Positions 53,441 through 63,190 of a DNA stretch of 64,000 bases are shown piece after piece. The notes below the pieces were generated by a model. That model was not told where the DNA came from, ran no database searches, and worked only from the letters and a program-made list of their open reading frames with translations. The position numbers and the translations under genes were made by a program. Each line of letters begins with the position of its first letter. Within the stretch, counting starts at the first letter, position 1. This DNA is from Candidatus Methanoperedens sp. (GTDB lineage Archaea; Halobacteriota; Methanosarcinia; Methanosarcinales; Methanoperedenaceae): the NCBI GenBank assembly GCA_026552975.1, contig JAPMTR010000065.1:45359-109358 (forward strand). Direction: 5' to 3'.

Positions 53441-55297
53441 ATGGCGAAGGATTCTATAGGCGTAATATTCGGAAAAACCAGTTCATTAAGTTTCAGGTTC
53501 GCTGTTTCTGACAGCCTGGCCACCAGAAGGGGAGATTATATTAAAGTCTGGCATGAATCAGACGGCTGGACTCTTGCCCAGGTATCAACGATCACAAGTT
53601 CCAGTGAAAATTTCTCTGTTGATGAAGCGGTGGATGCTGCGGAAGGAACATCAAAGATCGGAGATATGGCTGAACACATAATTGCGGATGCGACAGTTAT
53701 AGGGGTGCGCGATGCAGGTGGCGTCCTTCGCGTCCCAAAATCACCATTCAGTCCAGGGGATAAGGTTTTCAAAGCTGATGAACTTATCATAAAGCAAACA
53801 CTCGGTCTAACACGCGGGGATGTTTTTATTGGGCTTCTTGACGGACAGAGCGTTCATGTCAATCTGGATGCTAACAACCTTGTGCAGAAACATTGCAGCA
53901 TCCTTGCAAAGACGGGTGCTGGAAAATCCTATACCGGTGGAGTGATCCTTGAAGAACTTCTGGATAAAGGCGTTCCCCTTTTGATCATTGACCCGCATGG
54001 TGAATATGCAACTCTGAAGTTGCCAAACGATGATAAAAGAGCAAACTTTGAGCGATATGAGATATCGCCAAAGGGGTATGCTTCACAGATAACGGTTTAT
54101 ACACCTGCTAACAAGCTTCTCAATCCCACTGCTGATTATCTTTTCAGGTTAAATGGAGTTAATCTGAGCATCAAGGAATTATCCCAGTTTTTTTCAGACA
54201 GCCAGTCGCAGAACGAGACCGGGATGCTGTACGAAGCAGTTTCAAAACTGAAAGTAGAAAAACAGAATTATTCGATCGAGGATATCATCTTTGAAGTGGG
54301 GCAAAATAAAAGCAAAGTTAAGTGGAATGTCATAAACAAGCTTGAAACTCTAAAAGAAACAGGTATCTTATCAGACAATGCAACCACGATCAATGAGCTT
54401 GTCCAGGATGGACGGGCTTCAATAATAGACATGAAAGGGGTAAACCCGGATCTTCAGGCTATGATCGTAGCAAAATTATGCACGGATATTTTCGATGCCA
54501 GAAAACTCAATACTGTTCCTCCATGCATGCTTGTCATCGAGGAAGCGCATAATTTCTGTCCTGAAAAAGGATTTGAAAGAACTGTCAGCACTGATATCCT
54601 TCGAACGATCGCCTCAGAAGGCAGGAAATTCGGTCTTGGCCTGATGGTGGTCTCGCAACGTCCAGCTCGTGTAGATAAGAACATTCTTTCCCAGTGCAAT
54701 ACTCAAATTATAATGAAAGTCACAAATCCCAATGACTTAAAAGCCATCAGCAAAGGGCTTGAGGGGATAGGCTCGGATGTGGAAGATGATATTAAAAGTC
54801 TTCCTCCGGGCGTTGCAATGATCGTGAGTACCTATATCGAGCGCCCCATTCTTGTGGATATAAGGACACGAAAAAGCAAGCATGGCGGGGCAAGTGTGCC
54901 TGTCGTGAAGGATCCGCTGGATATGACCCCAAGGGTATTGTTTGAGCCGTCAAAAATTAATAATATATCTGGATCAATTGACGATAAGCCTGGATCATCT
55001 AATGTTCCAGAGGTTATGGATATCTCAAAACCTGCTTTTAATTCCCAGATGATAATCGATAATGCAAAAGCAATTATTGAATCACCAAAGAGTATCATAA
55101 ATAAAGCAAGAACGATCATAGAATCGAAGATGGATTCTCAAAAAAATGACGCACAAAAAACAGGATCATCAAATACAGGATCCGAAAAGATAGAACCACC
55201 CCAGCATCATGAAGAGATCAAAGAGCAGATCGAAAGAAAAAAAGGAAAACGTGAAGTAAGTCTTTACAGGAAAATGTTCGGATCGAGGAATAAATGA
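53441..55297 (+). CDS. herA: HerA family bipolar DNA helicase/translocase
   Basis: A 618-residue hexameric ATPase. The N-terminal HAS barrel covers ~1-130. Walker A is [20 protein letters not shown] near residue 160. [20 protein letters not shown] is the Walker B region, and [20 protein letters not shown] carries the arginine-finger helix. [20 protein letters not shown] closes the core. A ~130-residue linker rich in Ser, Pro, Ile and Lys repeats ends the protein. HerA normally works with NurA and Mre11-Rad50 in end resection, but none of these is adjacent. thiC overlaps its stop by four bases. Confidence 0.92.
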   Translation: MAKDSIGVIFGKTSSLSFRFAVSDSLATRRGDYIKVWHESDGWTLAQVSTITSSSENFSVDEAVDAAEGTSKIGDMAEHIIADATVIGVRDAGGVLRVPKSPFSPGDKVFKADELIIKQTLGLTRGDVFIGLLDGQSVHVNLDANNLVQKHCSILAKTGAGKSYTGGVILEELLDKGVPLLIIDPHGEYATLKLPNDDKRANFERYEISPKGYASQITVYTPANKLLNPTADYLFRLNGVNLSIKELSQFFSDSQSQNETGMLYEAVSKLKVEKQNYSIEDIIFEVGQNKSKVKWNVINKLETLKETGILSDNATTINELVQDGRASIIDMKGVNPDLQAMIVAKLCTDIFDARKLNTVPPCMLVIEEAHNFCPEKGFERTVSTDILRTIASEGRKFGLGLMVVSQRPARVDKNILSQCNTQIIMKVTNPNDLKAISKGLEGIGSDVEDDIKSLPPGVAMIVSTYIERPILVDIRTRKSKHGGASVPVVKDPLDMTPRVLFEPSKINNISGSIDDKPGSSNVPEVMDISKPAFNSQMIIDNAKAIIESPKSIINKARTIIESKMDSQKNDAQKTGSSNTGSEKIEPPQHHEEIKEQIERKKGKREVSLYRKMFGSRNK

Positions 55298-56559
55298 AAA
55301 CAATAATGGAAATGGCACATGCAGGGATCGTAACTAAAGAGATAAAAAGCGTAGCTGCAAGAGAAGGGATCAGCGCCGATACCGTAAGAAAACTTCTTGC
55401 CCAGGGCTTAGTTGTCATTCCTAAAAATATTAACAGTAAATCGAAGCCTACTGGCATCGGAAAAATGATGCTTACAAAGATCAATGCAAATATTGGCACT
55501 TCACGAGATAATGTTGACATCGATGCAGAGATTAAAAAGGCCATGGTGGCTGAAAAATATGGCGCTGACACCATAATGGACCTTTCAACCGGAGGAGACC
55601 TTGACCTTATACGCAGGCGCATCCTTGATTCAGTGAGCGTTCCTCTGGGTTCTGTGCCTCTTTACCAGGCAGCTGCAAATGGTATTGAAAATATGACATC
55701 CGATGATATGTTCAATGCAGTCAGGAAACATGCAAAAGATGGCATTGATTTTGTCACGATCCATGCAGGTGTTACACTTTCTTCATTTGAGCGCCTGAAA
55801 AACAGCGACAGGATACTTGATGTGGTAAGCAGGGGAGGTGCTTTTACAATATCCTGGATGAAGCAGAACAGCCGTGAGAACCCGTTCTTTTCTGAGTACG
55901 ATTACCTTCTCGAGATGGCCAGGGAATACGACCTGACAATAAGTCTTGGCGATGGCATGCGCCCCGGGTGCATACATGATGCTTCGGACAGGGCAAAGTT
56001 TGAGGAATTCATAATTCTTGGTGAACTTGTGAAAAGAGCGCGCACAGCAGGTATCCAGACGATCGTTGAAGGGCCGGGTCATGTCCCGGTTGATGATATC
56101 GGGCTTTCCGTGACCGCAATGAAACACCTCACAAGAAACGCTCCGATCTATCTTCTTGGTCCTCTTGTTACTGATATTGCCCCGGGTTATGACCACATCA
56201 CAGCCGCCATCGGTGGGACGGTGGCCGGTATGTATGGCGCGGATTACCTCTGTATGACCACGCCTGCTGAGCACCTGGCGCTTCCCTCTGTTGAGGATAT
56301 TAAAGAGGGAACAATCGTCACAAGGATCGCGGCGCATGCAGCTGACCTTACAAAAGAAGGTGTAAAGGAAAGAGCGCGCACCCATGACCGGGAAATGGCA
56401 ATGGCACGGCGTGACCTTGACTGGCAAAAACAATTCCAGAATGCCATAGATCCTGAGAAAGCAAAGGAAATTCATGCACGAAGCAAGAATGTGGAGACCT
56501 GCAGCATGTGCGGGGAACTTTGCTCCATTAAGATCATGAGAGATGTGATGAAAAAGTAA
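55294..56559 (+). CDS. thiC: Phosphomethylpyrimidine synthase ThiC
   Basis: A radical SAM enzyme converting 5-aminoimidazole ribotide to HMP-P for thiamin. The 421-residue length fits the archaeal short form. Signatures: [60 protein letters not shown] and [20 protein letters not shown], with the zinc- and cluster-binding [20 protein letters not shown]. The C-terminal [13 protein letters not shown] carries the cluster cysteines with spacing CX2CX3C. It is coupled to herA by an ATGA overlap. No other thiamin genes are in the window. Confidence 0.96.
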   Translation: MKTIMEMAHAGIVTKEIKSVAAREGISADTVRKLLAQGLVVIPKNINSKSKPTGIGKMMLTKINANIGTSRDNVDIDAEIKKAMVAEKYGADTIMDLSTGGDLDLIRRRILDSVSVPLGSVPLYQAAANGIENMTSDDMFNAVRKHAKDGIDFVTIHAGVTLSSFERLKNSDRILDVVSRGGAFTISWMKQNSRENPFFSEYDYLLEMAREYDLTISLGDGMRPGCIHDASDRAKFEEFIILGELVKRARTAGIQTIVEGPGHVPVDDIGLSVTAMKHLTRNAPIYLLGPLVTDIAPGYDHITAAIGGTVAGMYGADYLCMTTPAEHLALPSVEDIKEGTIVTRIAAHAADLTKEGVKERARTHDREMAMARRDLDWQKQFQNAIDPEKAKEIHARSKNVETCSMCGELCSIKIMRDVMKK

Positions 56560-56574
56560 TATTTGATATTATAC

Positions 56575-57843
56575 TCATGCCATCTCGTCCACACATCTAA
56601 ATCCAGCCTGGATCGATCCATTCATGCTCCTTTCCGGATAATTGGTCTGTGAGAACATACCTGCAAGGTAAAGCCCTTTTATATCTGTCTTAAAGGGAAA
56701 TACTTTTTTTCTGTATCCTGTTTCATAAACTGGTGCCGTATCCAGATCCCTTCGCAAGCGCCACCATTTAAGCTTTTTCCGGATTTGGGGAAAAAGCTTT
56801 TCAAGCCCCTTCAAATATAATTCGATCACTTCTTCATCACGAAGGCTCCAGAGAATGCTTTTGGGATCCTGGAAATAAGAAGTCGTATACATCAGGTGTT
56901 CCCCATAATCAGATGTCGGGATAAAATTCGTGTGTTCGATGACAGCGCCAAATGGAACGTCTTCTTTGATGTTCAGCCAGTAAATATCATCCATGACTTT
57001 TTCGGACAAACCAAATAGAGCGCATGCAGTCCCCTGATAGTTGATATTAAGATCAAATTTTAAGCCGGTAAGATCCGTGTCCATGATCTTTGAAAGGACA
57101 TGGGGGGCAACCGTTGAAATAACCCTGTCGCATTCGATCATTTCACCATCCACGATGACTCCTTTTATCGAATTCCCGATGATCTCAATTCGCGATGCAT
57201 TGCCTTTTCTTATGATCCCTCCCCGGTCCCTGATATTTTGCGCCATTATTTCAATAAGCGCTGCGAATCCCCCGCGCATGTAACCTAATTTTTCACCCTT
57301 TGTTCCCCTGTTGGAGCGGATCTGGACACGTCCCAGAAGCCAAGCTGCTGACACGTTTTCTTTGTTGTCCCCGAACTTGCTTGAGAGAAGAGGCAGGAAG
57401 AAATTATTATAAACGGATTCTCCTGCCGTTTTGATTATCCAATCTTTTGCAGTGATATCATCAAAAGGAGTCCTGTCTTTTATCGACTTTGCTTTTAGCA
57501 CAAGTAATGTCAACCTGATCACATCCATGAGCGGCAGCGCTTTTAATATCTCAAGCGGGGAATTCATGGGATATATTTTACCATCGAAATAATATCCTGT
57601 TGTGCCTTTTAGCCATTCGAGCCGATCTATAAGACCTAGTTCTTCGATGAGTGAAATGAGTTCTTTATCGCTGGCAAAGATATGGTGGTAATATTGTTCG
57701 ATAAAGTAATTATCGATCTTATAACTTGATGCCATTCCTCCAAGTTGCGGCTCTTTCTCGATGATAATTATTTTGTCTTTGTCTGCAAGTTTGTATGCTG
57801 CGGCAAGACCTGCAAGGCCGCCGCCGATAATTACTGTGGTCAT
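56575..57843 (-). CDS. FAD-dependent oxidoreductase (protoporphyrinogen-oxidase/amine-oxidase superfamily)
   Basis: A 422-residue flavoprotein. TTVIIGGGLAGLAAAYKLAD and IIIEKEPQLGGMASSYKIDN are the FAD Rossmann and GG motifs. RVISTVAPHVLSKIMDTD and a C-terminal GLYLAGMFSQTNYPERSMNG fit the NAD(P)/FAD-dependent family that includes UDP-galactopyranose mutase-like and carotenoid or protoporphyrinogen oxidase-like members. The substrate is not visible; lipid- or sugar-modifying roles are possible. It is divergent from the radical SAM gene by ~130 bases and convergent with thiC. Confidence 0.8.
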   Translation of the reverse strand: MTTVIIGGGLAGLAAAYKLADKDKIIIIEKEPQLGGMASSYKIDNYFIEQYYHHIFASDKELISLIEELGLIDRLEWLKGTTGYYFDGKIYPMNSPLEILKALPLMDVIRLTLLVLKAKSIKDRTPFDDITAKDWIIKTAGESVYNNFFLPLLSSKFGDNKENVSAAWLLGRVQIRSNRGTKGEKLGYMRGGFAALIEIMAQNIRDRGGIIRKGNASRIEIIGNSIKGVIVDGEMIECDRVISTVAPHVLSKIMDTDLTGLKFDLNINYQGTACALFGLSEKVMDDIYWLNIKEDVPFGAVIEHTNFIPTSDYGEHLMYTTSYFQDPKSILWSLRDEEVIELYLKGLEKLFPQIRKKLKWWRLRRDLDTAPVYETGYRKKVFPFKTDIKGLYLAGMFSQTNYPERSMNGSIQAGFRCVDEMA

Positions 57844-57972
57844 GATCTAAATTCCCATCAACGGATTTTGCTTTCCATACATTACAGAGTTATAGATTCT
57901 TCTATTTGGAGAAAAATACAAGTTATAAGGACACCCAAAAATTATTTATCCTCCACAAAAACACAAGCTCAT

Positions 57973-58767
57973 ATGATAAAAGAAATTTTGGTAAAAACCG
58001 CCCTCTCTCACTCAAAACTTAAAGGCTTTGAGTATGCCCTTAACCCATATCATGGCTGTGAGCATGCCTGTGTGTATTGTTACGCACCTTCGGTGATCCA
58101 CTGGGATAAAGGAAAATGGGGTGATCTTGTAGAGGTAAAAATAAACCTTCCACGCATCCTGTCAAAGGAACTGCGTATAAAGAAAAAAGGAGTTGTGGGG
58201 CTTGGAACGGTCACAGACCCATACCAGCCCGCAGAAAGGAAATATGAGGTCACAAGGCGCTGTCTTGAACTGCTTTTGTCGCATGATTTTCCAGTATGCA
58301 TTCAGACAAAGTCTTCCCTTGTTTTAAGGGATATTGATCTTTTAAAAAAGTTCTCGAACCTGGAAGTTGGAATAACACTTACTTCACACGATGATAGCTT
58401 GAGGGAAAAACTTGAACCGGGCGCAGCAAGTGTACAGGAGAGATTTCAAACACTTTCTGAGCTTTCAAAAAACGGCATCAAAACATGGGTTTTTTTGGGG
58501 CCTGTGATGCCTTATCTCACCGATGTTGAGGCGTTGATCGAAGAAATATCGATTGTTAAACCCTGGTATGTTATTGTGGATAAATTAAGGTTAAGAGATG
58601 GTGTCAATGATAGGGTCATGGAGTTTATCAATTCATATTATCCATATTTGACCGAGAAATATGAGATGATCATTTCAGGAGAAGAACATTTCTACATAGA
58701 AATATTCAAAAATGTGAATAAAAAGTGTGAAGAAATTGAGTTAAGATGTGAGCTCAACAGGATATAA
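57973..58767 (+). CDS. SPL-type radical SAM protein
   Basis: A 264-residue protein from the ATG at 57973 (MIKEILVKTALSHSKLKGFE). The upstream frame to 57745 overlaps the flavoprotein gene and is not used. NPYHGCEHACVYCYAPSVIH holds the radical SAM CX3CX2C cluster (Cys-Glu-His-Ala-Cys-Val-Tyr-Cys). GLGTVTDPYQPAERKYEVTR and CIQTKSSLVLRDIDLLKKF match the Rv2578c/spore-photoproduct-lyase-like group. No second cluster or partner gene is present. The reaction is unknown. Confidence 0.87.
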   Translation: MIKEILVKTALSHSKLKGFEYALNPYHGCEHACVYCYAPSVIHWDKGKWGDLVEVKINLPRILSKELRIKKKGVVGLGTVTDPYQPAERKYEVTRRCLELLLSHDFPVCIQTKSSLVLRDIDLLKKFSNLEVGITLTSHDDSLREKLEPGAASVQERFQTLSELSKNGIKTWVFLGPVMPYLTDVEALIEEISIVKPWYVIVDKLRLRDGVNDRVMEFINSYYPYLTEKYEMIISGEEHFYIEIFKNVNKKCEEIELRCELNRI

Positions 58768-58779
58768 AAATCTAATAAT

Positions 58780-60117
58780 CTACAAGATCGATGTTATATG
58801 TGCGCTGCCTAAAAACATAGTCAATGTTCCCATCTGCGCACTGGTATTTTCACATAGATGTTCCAGGATCCTCATCCCGGCGAAACTGTTTGCGGGGAAG
58901 GCAAGATAAGCTTCATGTGATCTTAAGAACATTGTCCCATGAAGCACCCATTTTTCATTTTCTTTTCTGTTGTAAACCCAGAATTGTGAAAAACAGGGGA
59001 TCTCAATTGATTCTGTTTCCTCGGATAGATCGGTTCTTGGATTTATTAAAGATATAACAAATCTTCTCGATTCTTGACCCTTAGCTATGGCATTCCTGAT
59101 ACCTTTTGTTAAAATATCGATTTGATTTATACCTTCAAAATCTACGAGTCTGGTTCCGTATGTATATACGACTTCAGTATTTTTTACTAATATTTTACCA
59201 TTTTCATAACTAACAGTTTTGTTAGCCTGGAAATATGTTTGGGCGTATTTATCCAGATATTCACTTACCTCTTCATCCGTTCTTATCCAGCCTTCTGGTC
59301 TGTATCCGGCAGGTATTGTATCCAGAGATGGATTTAAAATATTAACCTGCACATTTAATAATTCCTTTGTTTTTGAACCTCTTTCATCACATATTTCTCT
59401 TCCTGCAGAAAGAATGGACTCTATCAATAAAGGATATGCGCAAGCGATTGATTGAGCATGAATTACGGTTGAAAATGGAGAGAGGGTTTCATATACCCCG
59501 GATGATCTTAATTTCTCCGTTAACTGGAAGATCACAGGCTCTGAATTGAAAGCCCCAGGGTCGTATAAGAGATATTTCTCATCATTAAGTTCGATCTCTA
59601 CAGCATTTTTGGGTTCCTGCAAGCATACTGTAATTATTTTTTTAAGTAAAAGAGGGTCATCCTCCCCTATCAAATCCAGTGTATAAATTATCTGATCTTG
59701 AAATCTTTCTATAGCAGCAGCAGGCAAATTGCGAATATAAGGAGTCATGCCCCCGGATCCTTTTATCTTCCCGGTCTTATCAATTCCATGTTTGTGCAAT
59801 GATAAGAGAGATTGGGCTGCCATATGTCCATCCGATTCATTTCCAAATAGAATTACATACCTGATATTGGGATTTGAAATTATATTTGCAATAATTTTTT
59901 CAATACCAATATTTGCTGTTACCAGACGCCCTGCAATAGCAGCTCCCGCTTCAATCGCGATCTTTATAAGATCATGTTTTGTCCTGGGAATTACAACAGC
60001 CACAGGACTGTACATGTTGCCGAGAAGGTAATTTCCTTTTTCAACCGGAAAATCCGGTGCTGGCACTTTTTTGCATTTAAAGTCGGGATCTTTCAGAGGA
60101 TGTTTTTTAAACAACAT
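58780..60117 (-). CDS. MtrA-like corrinoid domain fused to a thymidylate-synthase-like domain
   Basis: A 445-residue fusion. Residues ~30-180 match MtrA, the corrinoid subunit of the tetrahydromethanopterin methyltransferase: SPVAVVIPRTKHDLIKIAIE, GIEKIIANIISNPNIRYVIL, FGNESDGHMAAQSLLSLH (candidate cobalt ligand His98) and NLPAAAIERF. Residues ~180-310 form a linker domain containing YLLYDPGAFNSE, perhaps DUF4346. Residues ~325-445 match thymidylate synthase: TYGTRLVDFEGINQIDILTK, ESRRFVISLINPRTDLSEE, IPCFSQFWVYN (catalytic Cys375), FLRSHEAYLAFPANSFAGMR and LGSAHITSIL. The MtrA domain lacks a membrane helix, so it is cytosolic. Two tiny Cys-rich genes precede it in the same operon. The reaction is unknown; methyl transfer to a pyrimidine nucleotide is one hypothesis. 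Confidence 0.85.
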   Translation of the reverse strand: MLFKKHPLKDPDFKCKKVPAPDFPVEKGNYLLGNMYSPVAVVIPRTKHDLIKIAIEAGAAIAGRLVTANIGIEKIIANIISNPNIRYVILFGNESDGHMAAQSLLSLHKHGIDKTGKIKGSGGMTPYIRNLPAAAIERFQDQIIYTLDLIGEDDPLLLKKIITVCLQEPKNAVEIELNDEKYLLYDPGAFNSEPVIFQLTEKLRSSGVYETLSPFSTVIHAQSIACAYPLLIESILSAGREICDERGSKTKELLNVQVNILNPSLDTIPAGYRPEGWIRTDEEVSEYLDKYAQTYFQANKTVSYENGKILVKNTEVVYTYGTRLVDFEGINQIDILTKGIRNAIAKGQESRRFVISLINPRTDLSEETESIEIPCFSQFWVYNRKENEKWVLHGTMFLRSHEAYLAFPANSFAGMRILEHLCENTSAQMGTLTMFLGSAHITSIL

Positions 60118-60141
60118 GCTGACTCTAAAATTCTGGCATAA

Positions 60142-60384
60142 TTAATCCTTACTTTTTTTGTCTTTATCACTTTTTATTTCATAATAATAACAGGAACTGC
60201 ATTTCTCGCCTTCTAGCTTTTCACCTATTTGAGATTCATCAATTGGAAAGATCTTTCCGCATAAACTTCTTATTTCGACACCAGATGAAATATTTTGAGC
60301 AGAAAGTACTATATGAACTACATTACTGGATTTGAGTTTCACACAATTGGGAGATTTTTCTAAATGGAATTTAGTATCTTTCAT
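60142..60384 (-). CDS. 80-residue Cys-containing small protein
   Basis: MKDTKFHLEKSPNCVKLKSS opens a beta-rich protein with four cysteines (C14, C42, C62, C65), the last two as CSSC. A Lys/Asp-rich tail follows. The arrangement could bind zinc or an Fe-S cluster. It starts two bases after the 31-codon gene and its stop is 24 bases before the fusion gene, so the three are likely cotranscribed. I do not recognise a family. Confidence 0.65.
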   Translation of the reverse strand: MKDTKFHLEKSPNCVKLKSSNVVHIVLSAQNISSGVEIRSLCGKIFPIDESQIGEKLEGEKCSSCYYYEIKSDKDKKSKD

Positions 60385-60386
60385 AA

Positions 60387-60482
60387 TTATTGTCCTGCAT
60401 CTATGTCTTTTTCAATTACATTCTCACATCGATCACACATTTTATTATTTGCAGTTGTTTCACCTAATATATCACATTTCAT
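60387..60482 (-). CDS. 31-residue Cys-rich microprotein
   Basis: ATG at 60482 opens a frame ending TAA at 60387: MKCDILGETTANNKMCDRCE then NVIEKDIDAGQ, with cysteines at 3, 16 and 19 (CDRC). A TATA-like TATATATTATAAA lies about 28 bases before the ATG, where it predicts a leaderless transcript beginning at this codon. The stop is two bases before the next ATG. Length alone makes it uncertain, but promoter geometry and Cys content support it. Confidence 0.5.
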   Translation of the reverse strand: MKCDILGETTANNKMCDRCENVIEKDIDAGQ

Positions 60483-60579
60483 GGTTCTAACATTAAATTT
60501 ATAATATATAATTATTCGTACGATAGCGAATGGTCTCTCTTGAGTAAACTATTCAAATAAAGCAAACCAACTAGAGCCT

Positions 60580-61143
60580 ATGAAGAAAGAGATTATTATC
60601 GGGATAAGTGGAGCCTCAGGCGTCCAGTATGGGATAAGGATACTTGAAGCAATAAAGAAAATGAAAGATTATGAAACCCATCTTGTCATTTCAGGTTCTG
60701 CAAATAAACTTATTGAAATAGAGACCGATCTTTCAGTCAGTGATGTTGAGAAACTGGGTGATCACATCTATGATGATCATGATTTTACAGCCCCGATAGC
60801 AAGCGGTTCTCACAGGTCAATGGGAATGATCATCGCGCCATGCAGCATGAAAACCCTGGCTTCAATCGCAAGCGGGATGTCTGATACCCTTATATCAAGA
60901 GCAGCTGACTGCTGCTTGAAAGAGAAGCGTCCTCTTGTATTGATGGCTAGAGAAACCCCTTTAAATCTTATCCATGTGGAAAATATGAAAAAAGCAATGG
61001 AGGCTGGAGCATCGATCCTTCCTGCGTGCCCGGCGTTTTATCCAAAACCTAAAACCCTTGATGATATTATTGATTTTATGGCAGGAAGGGCTCTTGACCT
61101 GCTTGACATCGAACATAATTTGTACATGCGGTGGCGTGAATGA
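60580..61143 (+). CDS. ubiX: UbiX-family flavin prenyltransferase
   Basis: Makes the prenylated FMN cofactor used by UbiD-type decarboxylases. The 187-residue protein starts MKKEIIIGISGASGVQYGIR, the FMN-binding signature, followed by SHRSMGMIIAPCSMKTLASI and MARETPLNLIHVENMKKAME. It is coupled to ubiD by an ATGA overlap and is divergent from the Cys-rich microprotein gene. Confidence 0.95.
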   Translation: MKKEIIIGISGASGVQYGIRILEAIKKMKDYETHLVISGSANKLIEIETDLSVSDVEKLGDHIYDDHDFTAPIASGSHRSMGMIIAPCSMKTLASIASGMSDTLISRAADCCLKEKRPLVLMARETPLNLIHVENMKKAMEAGASILPACPAFYPKPKTLDDIIDFMAGRALDLLDIEHNLYMRWRE

Positions 61144-62396
61144 GTTTCAGGGGATTTCTGGAAATTATCAAGAGCAAAGGAAAATTAAAAGAGATCAATA
61201 AACCACTGTCACCTGTTTATGAAGTTTCTTCAATGGTGGGGAATGAACCTACGCTTTTTACAAATGTGAATGGCTCCAGAGTCTTAATGAATATCCTGGC
61301 ATCAAGGGAATTACTGGCTGAAGCTCTTGGTGTGTCTCCTGAAAAAATAATCGAGCATCTATCATCATGCCCCACTGATGGTGAAGTAAAGCTGGTCAGG
61401 GATTCACCCACATTTGAAGTCGAAGAAAAACCTGATCTTTATAAACTCCCCATCCTCACACATTTTGAAGGCGATGGTGCCCCATATATCACATCAGGGG
61501 TTGTTGTTTCGCAGTATAAAGGTTTGATGAATGCTTCGATCCACAGGCTAAGGGTGATCGGAAAAGACCGGCTTGCAGCGCGGCTTGTTGAATTCAGGCA
61601 CACTTATAATCTTCACAAAATGGCGGCGCAAAATGGTGAGCCTCTGCCGGTGGCAATCGTTCTGGGGATCGACCCGGTTGTGTTATTTGCAATATCGACC
61701 CGCGTTCCCGAAGGAAAAGAATTCAATTATGCAGCAGCACTTCAGGGTGAACCGCTTGAGGTAATTGAACTTGAGAATGGGGTAAAAGTCCCCCATGCAG
61801 AGATCGTGCTTGAAGGATACATACATCCAACTGAACTTGTGGATGAAGGACCTTTTGTGGATATTAGTGGCACTTATGATATTGTCCGAAAGCAGCCTGT
61901 GATCTATATCACGAAAGTATTCCACAGGCGCGACCCTATTTACCATGCACTTCTTCCTGCTGGAAGCGAGCATCATATTATGATGGGGATACCGTATGAG
62001 CCGCTTATTTTCAATGAAGTCAAGAAAGTGGCGGATGTAAGGAATGTTGTCATGACACCTGGCGGTTGTTATTATTTCCATGCTGTCGTGCAGATCCACA
62101 AAACAAACGATGATGAAGCGAAACAGGCCATCGATGCCACATTTGCAGCGCACAAGAGCCTGAAACATGTGGTGATCGTGGATGATGATATCGATATTTT
62201 TAACCCCAATGATATCGAATTTGCAATAGCGACACGGGTAAAAGGCGATGAGGATATTTACATTTATCCCAATGTCAGGGGCAGTACACTTGATCCGCGT
62301 TCTGAGAATGGGATCGGGACAAAAGTAGGGATTGATGCTACAATGGACCTGAGCAAGAGATGGAAGTTTGAAAGGGCAAAAAAACCTGAAATATGA
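61140..62396 (+). CDS. ubiD: UbiD-family decarboxylase
   Basis: A 418-residue prenyl-FMN-dependent decarboxylase. TSGVVVSQYKGLMNASIHRL and ARLVEFRHTYNLHKMAAQNG are UbiD signatures. ELVDEGPFVDISGTYDIVRK carries the catalytic Glu/Asp region, and LLPAGSEHHIMMGIPYEPLI is typical. It is the natural partner of UbiX encoded just upstream. In archaea such pairs act on aromatic or polyprenyl hydroxybenzoate-like acids in quinone or other pathways; the substrate is not evident. Given ubiE elsewhere in the window, a quinone role is plausible. Confidence 0.93.
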   Translation: MSFRGFLEIIKSKGKLKEINKPLSPVYEVSSMVGNEPTLFTNVNGSRVLMNILASRELLAEALGVSPEKIIEHLSSCPTDGEVKLVRDSPTFEVEEKPDLYKLPILTHFEGDGAPYITSGVVVSQYKGLMNASIHRLRVIGKDRLAARLVEFRHTYNLHKMAAQNGEPLPVAIVLGIDPVVLFAISTRVPEGKEFNYAAALQGEPLEVIELENGVKVPHAEIVLEGYIHPTELVDEGPFVDISGTYDIVRKQPVIYITKVFHRRDPIYHALLPAGSEHHIMMGIPYEPLIFNEVKKVADVRNVVMTPGGCYYFHAVVQIHKTNDDEAKQAIDATFAAHKSLKHVVIVDDDIDIFNPNDIEFAIATRVKGDEDIYIYPNVRGSTLDPRSENGIGTKVGIDATMDLSKRWKFERAKKPEI

Positions 62397-62601
62397 ATAT
62401 AAATCGGGCATTTCGGGACTAATTTGGGTATCATTCTGGAAAAATGCTATTTAAGCGTATACCAATTATTGAATGCGTAGAGGATTAAACATAACGCTTT
62501 ACAAGATTCACTTCCTATCCTATCCACAATCTATCCAAGAATTCTTGAAATCCTCTACCTTTCTATTAATTTATTAAACTATTTTCTATCCTGACAAAGA
62601 A

Positions 62602-62673
62602 TGGACCCGGCGGGATTCGAACCCGCGGCCTTTGCGTTGCGAACGCAACGATCTACCCCTGATCTACAGGCCC
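62602..62673 (-). tRNA. tRNA-Ala, anticodon CGC
   Basis: On the minus strand a full 72-base cloverleaf folds. The acceptor GGGCCTG pairs with CGGGTCC, allowing G-U pairs. The D arm is GATC/GATC. The anticodon stem TTGCG/CGCAA encloses loop TTCGCAA, with CGC at positions 34-36. The variable loop is AGGCC. The T arm GCGGG/CCCGC carries TTCGAAT. The discriminator is A and no CCA is encoded. It decodes GCG. It precedes the aEF-1beta gene end. Confidence 0.95.
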
Positions 62674-62692
62674 TGAAAAGGAAAAAAATTCC

Positions 62693-62959
62693 TTACATCC
62701 GTCCCAATTCATCAACTGAAACGCTTTCTACGCCTTTTACTTTGCTGAAGGCTTCTTCTACCTTCTCTGTCCCGCCTTCGATATCTCCGACTTTTACGAC
62801 CACGATCAGGGCTTTTAATCCAAATGCCACAGGCTCTTCTGAGAATCCGTGTACCCGTGCGCCCGCCGGGATCACTTTTGTGAGGGCTTCTTTTAATTTA
62901 CCAAGATCAACATCCATGCCAGAAGGCATTATTTTAATTCTTGCTGCTACTTCGCCCAT
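62693..62959 (-). CDS. ef1b: Elongation factor 1-beta (aEF-1beta)
   Basis: An 88-residue guanine nucleotide exchange factor for aEF1alpha. It starts MGEVAARIKIMPSGMDVDLG and contains VHGFSEEPVAFGLKALIVVV and VEEAFSKVKGVESVSVDELG, matching the archaeal family end to end. It follows the zinc-finger gene by six bases, suggesting one transcript that also runs toward the tRNA. Confidence 0.96.
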   Translation of the reverse strand: MGEVAARIKIMPSGMDVDLGKLKEALTKVIPAGARVHGFSEEPVAFGLKALIVVVKVGDIEGGTEKVEEAFSKVKGVESVSVDELGRM

Positions 62960-62965
62960 TAGTTT

Positions 62966-63139
62966 TCACGGTCCCTGGAATGAACAATTAGGACATTTGT
63001 AATTATTGCTCTGGTGCCTGCATGCCGGGCATCTTCCAATTTCATTTCCGCATTGAGGGCATGGGAATCGGGCATAACCTCTCTCAATGAGATTTACGCC
63101 GCATGAGATACAATTTGTTGCTTTTTCTTTTCTTGACAT
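62966..63139 (-). CDS. Small zinc-finger protein (HVO_2753-like)
   Basis: 57 residues from the ATG at 63139 (MSRKEKATNCISCGVNLIER); GGAG seven bases upstream favours this start over the in-frame ATG at 63151. Four CXXC pairs (CISC, CPQC, CPAC, CPNC) make two zinc fingers. This is the archaeal small zinc-finger group often found next to aEF-1beta and thought to bind RNA. Confidence 0.88.
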   Translation of the reverse strand: MSRKEKATNCISCGVNLIERGYARFPCPQCGNEIGRCPACRHQSNNYKCPNCSFQGP

Positions 63140-63190
63140 ATTATTCTCCATTATGTTGGGTCTTCCATACACTTGTGAAGGCTATTAAAT

